Assembly (NCBI RefSeq): GCF_031755915.1
Contig: NC_083387.1
Coordinates: 8,066,501 to 8,130,500, forward strand
Direction: 5' to 3'
Origin: Ziziphus jujuba
Lineage: Eukaryota; Streptophyta; Magnoliopsida; Rosales; Rhamnaceae
Length of the DNA stretch: 64,000 bases
A model generated the notes under the pieces. That model did not search any database. It worked only from the letters and a program-made list of their open reading frames with translations, and was not told the DNA's origin. The position numbers were made by a program, and so were the translations under genes. Below, piece after piece: positions 59,436-64,000 of the stretch (position 1 is its first letter; each line of letters opens with the position of its first letter).

Positions 59436-61125
59436 TGTCAGGACCCGTCCAAGATTCCTCCCCGGAACCCTAGACAAGCCCTGATCCTAGGGAAATACCA
59501 CCGAACTTTCCAACGGAAAATCCGGCAGCACCTCCCCTAAGGGTAGGACTAACCAAAAATTACCTGCACTGAAAACACACTTCTATAAACATCCCCTTAT
59601 TCCTCCCACAAAACTACAAATTGATTCCACAAATTTACAGCACTTCATAGAAATAACAGCAACTCAGTGCATAAATAACAACTACATGTCCAATATACAA
59701 TCCAAACACAATTAATTGCTGAAAATACTTGCTCATGTGTAATAAATACCATTAAATCACATTAAAATAATAATCGGAAATTTCTTAATGACCCCAAAAT
59801 TCCGTTTAGCACCAATGGGTAAATATATATAAAATAATATTTTTTTCGATTATATTTAAAGTACACCACATGAGCATAACTGCAGATATCAATTAAACAC
59901 CAAATAAATATAATTAATTACCCAAAATATTTATTAAAGGTGGATCACTCACCTGGAGCACGCAATTAAACCATGATCCACCATGGGATCAATTCCACGA
60001 CTCACCGGTGCTCCTAGAACACAATTCACACACAGTCAAATAAATTAATATTTTATTCGGGTAAATAATATCCGGTACCCGGGGGGTCAAACACAAACAT
60101 TAACCAAAATTGACAAATTATATGTCTATGGAAAGCTTGTGAGATGAGGATCACATTACCGACCTCCGTTGAGTTCAATTTGACCGGCGGTGGCCGGAAA
60201 GTTTCGGCCGAATTTAAACTTGAGGGATCTCTCAAACGGTGGGGATTTTGGGCAATCTAACCCCGGAAATGGACTCAGAGGGGTCGAAAATGGTGGAATA
60301 GAGGTATGGGTCGAGCTGGGTTGGCCGGAAACGGCGAGAATAGCCGGAAAAACTTAACTCGCCGCCACCGACTTCACCGGCCCGATCTGGGCGCGTTCGG
60401 CGGCGACTGGCCGGGAAAATTGGAGGTTGGGGTCGCGGGGGACTGGGCTTCACCGGTGGCCGGCGCATGTGGCCGTCCGACGACTGAAATCCGGCCAAAC
60501 GGTCGATCAAAGAGAGAGGGGGAGAGAGTCAAAGGAGAGAGAGAAAGAGAGAGAATTCCTTGCTGGTTTTTTTTTTACGGGCTTGGGGAAGAAGGAGAAG
60601 GGAAGGAAAGGAAAAGAAAAGGAGAAGGGTGTTTTCCCACGTGGGGAAAAAAAAAAGAAAAAAGAAAAGAAAAAGAAATAGAAGAAATAAATTAAAAATT
60701 AATTAAATAATATTAAAATAATATAGTATTTGAAAAATTCTACAGGTCCATAACTTTCAAACCACATGTCCAAATCGGACGTGCCGCTAGTCTACGGACT
60801 CATATCGACTAGTACTTCGCAACTATGCATGAGTCAAAGCTCAACTTTGCATGAATAAAAAGTTAACTCCGACACCTCTTGGACAGTTTGGACCTTAACT
60901 TGTTTTGCTCATAACTTTCAAACTGTAACTTTGTTTTCAACGTGCTACTAGTCTACGAACTCGTGCCAATATGTACTTCGTAACAGTACCTCAGTCAACC
61001 TAGAATTCCAACTGGAACAAAAAGTCAACTTTTGACCCCTTTGGTCAATAGTCAACGGTCAAAATCAACGATCAACCTCCGTCAACGTGCAAAAATTTCG
61101 ACATGGTTCGGGACGGGATGTTACA
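59436..61125. mobile_element. Solo LTR, Gypsy-like, in a TG microsatellite
   Basis: A 1690-bp segment from tgtcaggacccgtcc to gggatgttaca, inserted in (TG)n so that the target duplication (tgtg) cannot be separated from the repeat. Related to 36626-39456 in its ends and in the GC-rich middle (ggtggccggaaa..tcggccgaa, gatctgggcgcgttcgg) and in the gtcaac-rich 3' part. No coding domains. Its GC content contrasts sharply with the surrounding T/G-rich repeat. Confidence 0.8.
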
Positions 61126-61320
61126 TGTGTGTGTGTGTGTGTATTCTATGTTCTGCTTTGTTGTGTTGTGTTTGTAATTCTTTATTGATGCATTTTTTGA
61201 TGTTTCAATGTTTTTGTGTGTGTATTTTATGTGTGCACGTATATTGTGCATTTATATGTTGAGTTGTGTTTTAATGTTTTTGTAGTTTGCATTTTATTCA
61301 AGTATTCTTGAGATCTATAT
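61126..61320. repeat. T/G-rich degenerate tandem repeat, resumption of block 2
   Basis: Starts with (TG)n, then ttctttattgatgcattttttgatgttt and gtgcacgtatattgtgca, the same vocabulary as 57730-59410. Confidence 0.6.
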
Positions 61321-62229
61321 TGTTAGAAAAAAAATATAAATGAAATAAAAGCTCATATTTTATTAATTTAAGCTTTTAGAAGAAGTTGTAATTTAGCTTA
61401 AGCTTTTGAATGATCTAAATTATTATTTTTTTAAATATTTTTAGTTTTTTTTTACTTAGTAATTAAATTTTCAATTCAAACGTCTACATTACAACAACCA
61501 GTACTCAAGAGTTCACGTAACTAAATCTTTCATTTTTATCTATACAACTTTTTTTTTTTTTTTTACAATTTTTCGGTGCACCAATTTGGGCCTCCACAAA
61601 AAGAGCCAAAAAAAAAAAAAAAAAACAAACAAAAAAAGGTTCCTCTTGCTTTGTTCGGGCATAGAGTGCCTTTGGAACATGAAGGCTTAGTCTTTCTAAA
61701 CTAGTCTAGGCCAGGTCTGGCCATAAACGAAACGATCCACTAGGCGCCGTAATAACACGAGCCCCGCATCTTGGCTCCTCACTCCATTAACGACATGTTT
61801 GGATAGAGATAAAGTTAGTAGGAATTTAATTCCTTTAGGAAAGTGATAACTATATTTTATTTAAATATTTACTGTAAAGTAGAAAAGTATGAATCCAGAG
61901 AATTAGATTCCCACCAATGTAGGAAAATATATGGAAAAGTTGTTTCCACATATGTAGATGTCATTTTGAGAATTTCAGAGAAATTAGTTTTGAAATTTTT
62001 TTAAAATATATATTTATCTTTAATTTATTATATAATCTTAAATTTAATTACTTGTAAATCTCAATTTTTTTATTATTTACCAAATAAACTAAAAAAAAAA
62101 ATTAAATTTTAAAAAACTAAATTCCAAAAAATTAAATTTTAAAAATCATTTTTTTTCTCAACTTCAACACTTTTAAAATAGATATAAGAGGCCAGCTTTA
62201 TATACATGACTTAAATATTAATTGCGGCG
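61321..62229. other. AT-rich intergenic DNA
   Basis: No gene. 61640-61790 is a less AT-rich patch (tagtctaggccaggtctgg); 61795-61990 (tgtttggatagagataaagttag..) resembles plant MITE ends but no partner end was found. Confidence 0.4.
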
Positions 62230-62740
62230 TGTCTCGAAGAGCCCTATGCGCGTAGCTTGACTGCATTTGGTATCTCCACGGCAGACACCATCATGTAAGT
62301 ACACATGTGTACACCACCTGTCCTCTCGTGACATGTGTTGTTTTTTAATTCTTCCACATTTCTGCATCGCCACATCTATCACAACAGTATCTTGACAGGC
62401 ATTCTTGCCACGTGTAAACCTTTACACGTGTAAGTAAAAATGTTTTGCCACGTGGTTTTCCTTGACTGTGTCGCCTTCTCATTCATCGACATTTGAGTGT
62501 TGCCACATAGGATGCCAATGCATCGAGACACATGTTATCGCCACGCATTCTATTTTTGCCATGTGTTGCTTTCTTATTCATGCAAATCTAGTATCGACCA
62601 CGCAGTCACTAACGTGTCATGCCACCTGGTGTCGACACGTGTTCTCCCTGATGTGTCGATTCGTTATTGGACCACGCCCACAACCGACGCGTCACGATAC
62701 GATGTTCTGCTAGGTGGTTATCGTGACATCTCTACCCGGT
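62230..62740. repeat. ACGTG-rich degenerate repeat patch
   Basis: Diverged repeats of roughly 110 bp with the core gccac(g/a)tgtgttg..cttattcat(g/c), at about 62330, 62448 and 62558. ACGTG or CATGTG cores are numerous, including ccacgtgg at 62449-62456 and a perfect inverted repeat cacgtgtaaa-cc-tttacacgtg at 62409-62430. ACGTG is the core of plant G-box/ABRE elements; whether it acts as a promoter is unknown, as no downstream gene is intact. Confidence 0.5.
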
Positions 62741-62857
62741 CAAGCAATTCTTGAAGATGCAGAAGAAAAATAAGCGACCGGCAGAGATGTGAGAACTTAC
62801 TTGGAATAACTCAAACGTGCTGTTTTATGATACTTAAGACCTGCTTGAGATGGATAT
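62741..62857 (+). pseudogene. CNL resistance gene, coiled-coil fragment
   Basis: caattcttgaagatgcagaag..agagatgtgagaacttac..ctcaaacgtgctgtt matches the coiled-coil codons of the intact CNL (SILEDAEQRQ..RDVRTWLAELKR) with indels and stops. It is a short remnant; nothing else of the gene is seen near it. Confidence 0.75.
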
Positions 62858-63626
62858 TCTAAAAGGTGGATATAAAAAAATTTAAAAAAAAAAAAAAAAG
62901 CTCCTTAGTTTGGGTGGTCTTTGCGTTCGAGGGATGATTGAAAAATGTGTGAACATAAGTTGCATATTCATATTATACGGATATTTTAAAAAGTATATTA
63001 GAGGTTGACGTTAGTTTTCCTTAATTCATTTTTTAATTTGAACTCAAACTTCAATAATCGACACAAAACATATATGTTTATAATAATAATAATAAAATAA
63101 CCAAAACATGTGAAAAAGTATATCACTACGCTTGAAACATCCTTTTCGTACATAATGAAGATGCTGGGAAATGTATCTTTGACATTAGCATTTTCCATGT
63201 AGCTAATCAGCATAAATACAAAATCTTTTACCTTGGGCTGGAAGTTTAGTTTCTCCCTGGAAAGTAATTTAAAATTATCTTTCTTATTCACTGTATTATT
63301 TTAGTGAGCTGAAATGCTTCTTTCTTAAGCACCTCTATTTGAAGAAGAAAGGAGCTTCATTTTCAACTTCAGAGATCTAATTGTTTATTATGGTTTTTAG
63401 CCTTTTGTCATGCATGCTTCTTTGTTTTTCAAGTTGGATATGTTCTCCGTGCTCCTCTCTCTCTCTATTTAATTATCATTTTCTGTCACATTGTTTTATC
63501 GTTACTCATATTGAATGTAGGCGTCCTAACTTTAATCTTATTTCTGTCGGTGCATGTCTGTCAGGATTGGGCTCTAAGTGGTGAAGCATTGTTTGGTTTT
63601 CCTCCTCGCTGACTGCTTTATTACAG
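62858..63626. other. Intergenic DNA
   Basis: No gene or repeat that I can support. Confidence 0.5.
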
Positions 63627-63700
63627 GGGAATTAGGCCCAATACCCCTATTGAAAGCCTTCTAAGGAAATTTACCTCTTCGGTAAGCCCACCTTTAATTC
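63627..63700. mobile_element. Mutator-like terminal repeat, possible end of an element leaving the window
   Basis: gggaattaggcccaataccc..gaaagccttctaaggaaatttacctc follows the same pattern as the left end of the element at 26406 (ggaatttggcccaatacc..gaaatttactc). The other end is not in the window. Confidence 0.45.
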
Positions 63701-64000
63701 CAATTTTAGGAATAATTGGCGTTTTTCCTTTCACCTCACGTATCAGTTATACAAGTTTTGCCAAAAGAGGAGCACGCAAGGGTATAAAACATAATATTTT
63801 AGTTTACCTTTTATTATGAAAAAAAATTGAATCAAAATTTATGATAAATTATGTATAATATTTGTATATATGTATATATTGACAAGATAAACATCTATGG
63901 CAATCAAATTTTCATTATTTTCTAATCCATATAAAAATCAAATTAAAACTAAGAACCTCAATAAAAAAAAAAATTACAAAAAAGCAGAGCCACATTAAAA
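63701..64000. other. AT-rich DNA to window edge
   Basis: Nothing recognised. Confidence 0.5.

Noticed and set aside
60232..60695. Arg/Gly/Pro-rich frames in both strands
   Set aside because: They arise from the GC-rich middle of the solo LTR, which also occurs, with different frames, at 38700-39100.

Overview
The window is nuclear DNA from a flowering plant, most likely a eudicot. It is AT-rich, has multi-exon genes with GT-AG introns, and carries Ty1/copia elements, plant-type CC-NB-ARC-LRR (CNL) resistance genes, an oxidosqualene cyclase and an F-box/LRR gene. I cannot name the species from the sequence.

Layout. 1-3266 (-): a ten-exon RPA70-like single-strand DNA-binding protein gene that runs off the left edge. 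3600-6900: coding-like scraps and a nested tandem duplication in AT-rich DNA. 6922-9542 (+): an oxidosqualene cyclase gene that has lost its middle, including the catalytic region, but still reads through nine exons in frame. 10918-18925: wrecked CNL copies, one broken by a defective copia element (12496-16918). 20366-22359 (-): an apparently intact five-exon F-box/LRR gene. 26406-27074: a Mutator-like non-autonomous element carrying a GC-rich gene scrap. 27437-31054 (+): the only intact CNL, one exon, 1205 aa. 33358-44704 (+): a second CNL with a nonsense codon just after the NB-ARC domain; its LRR half is decayed and split by a copia element (36345-44193, 5-bp target duplication ATTAT), which itself holds a solo LTR (36626-39456). 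46912-47523: a CNL 5' stub followed by the last exon of another gene that ends in a membrane anchor. 49400-61325: no protein genes; a duplicated noncoding unit, a T/G-rich degenerate tandem repeat, a 363-bp TRIM retroelement, a fold-back element and a second solo LTR of the same broad family as the first. 62230-62857: an ACGTG-rich repeat patch next to another CNL scrap. 63627 onward: a possible terminus of another Mutator-like element.

How the parts relate. The CNL copies at about 11, 17-19, 27-31, 33-45, 47 and 62.8 kb come from one family, and several share more than 1 kb of 3' flank, so this is a tandem resistance-gene cluster in which one member is intact and the others are being dismantled by transposons, nonsense mutations and deletions. 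The P-loop coding sequence of both long CNL copies resembles the usual miR482/2118 target. No bacterial-type operon, CRISPR array or confident structural RNA gene is present.
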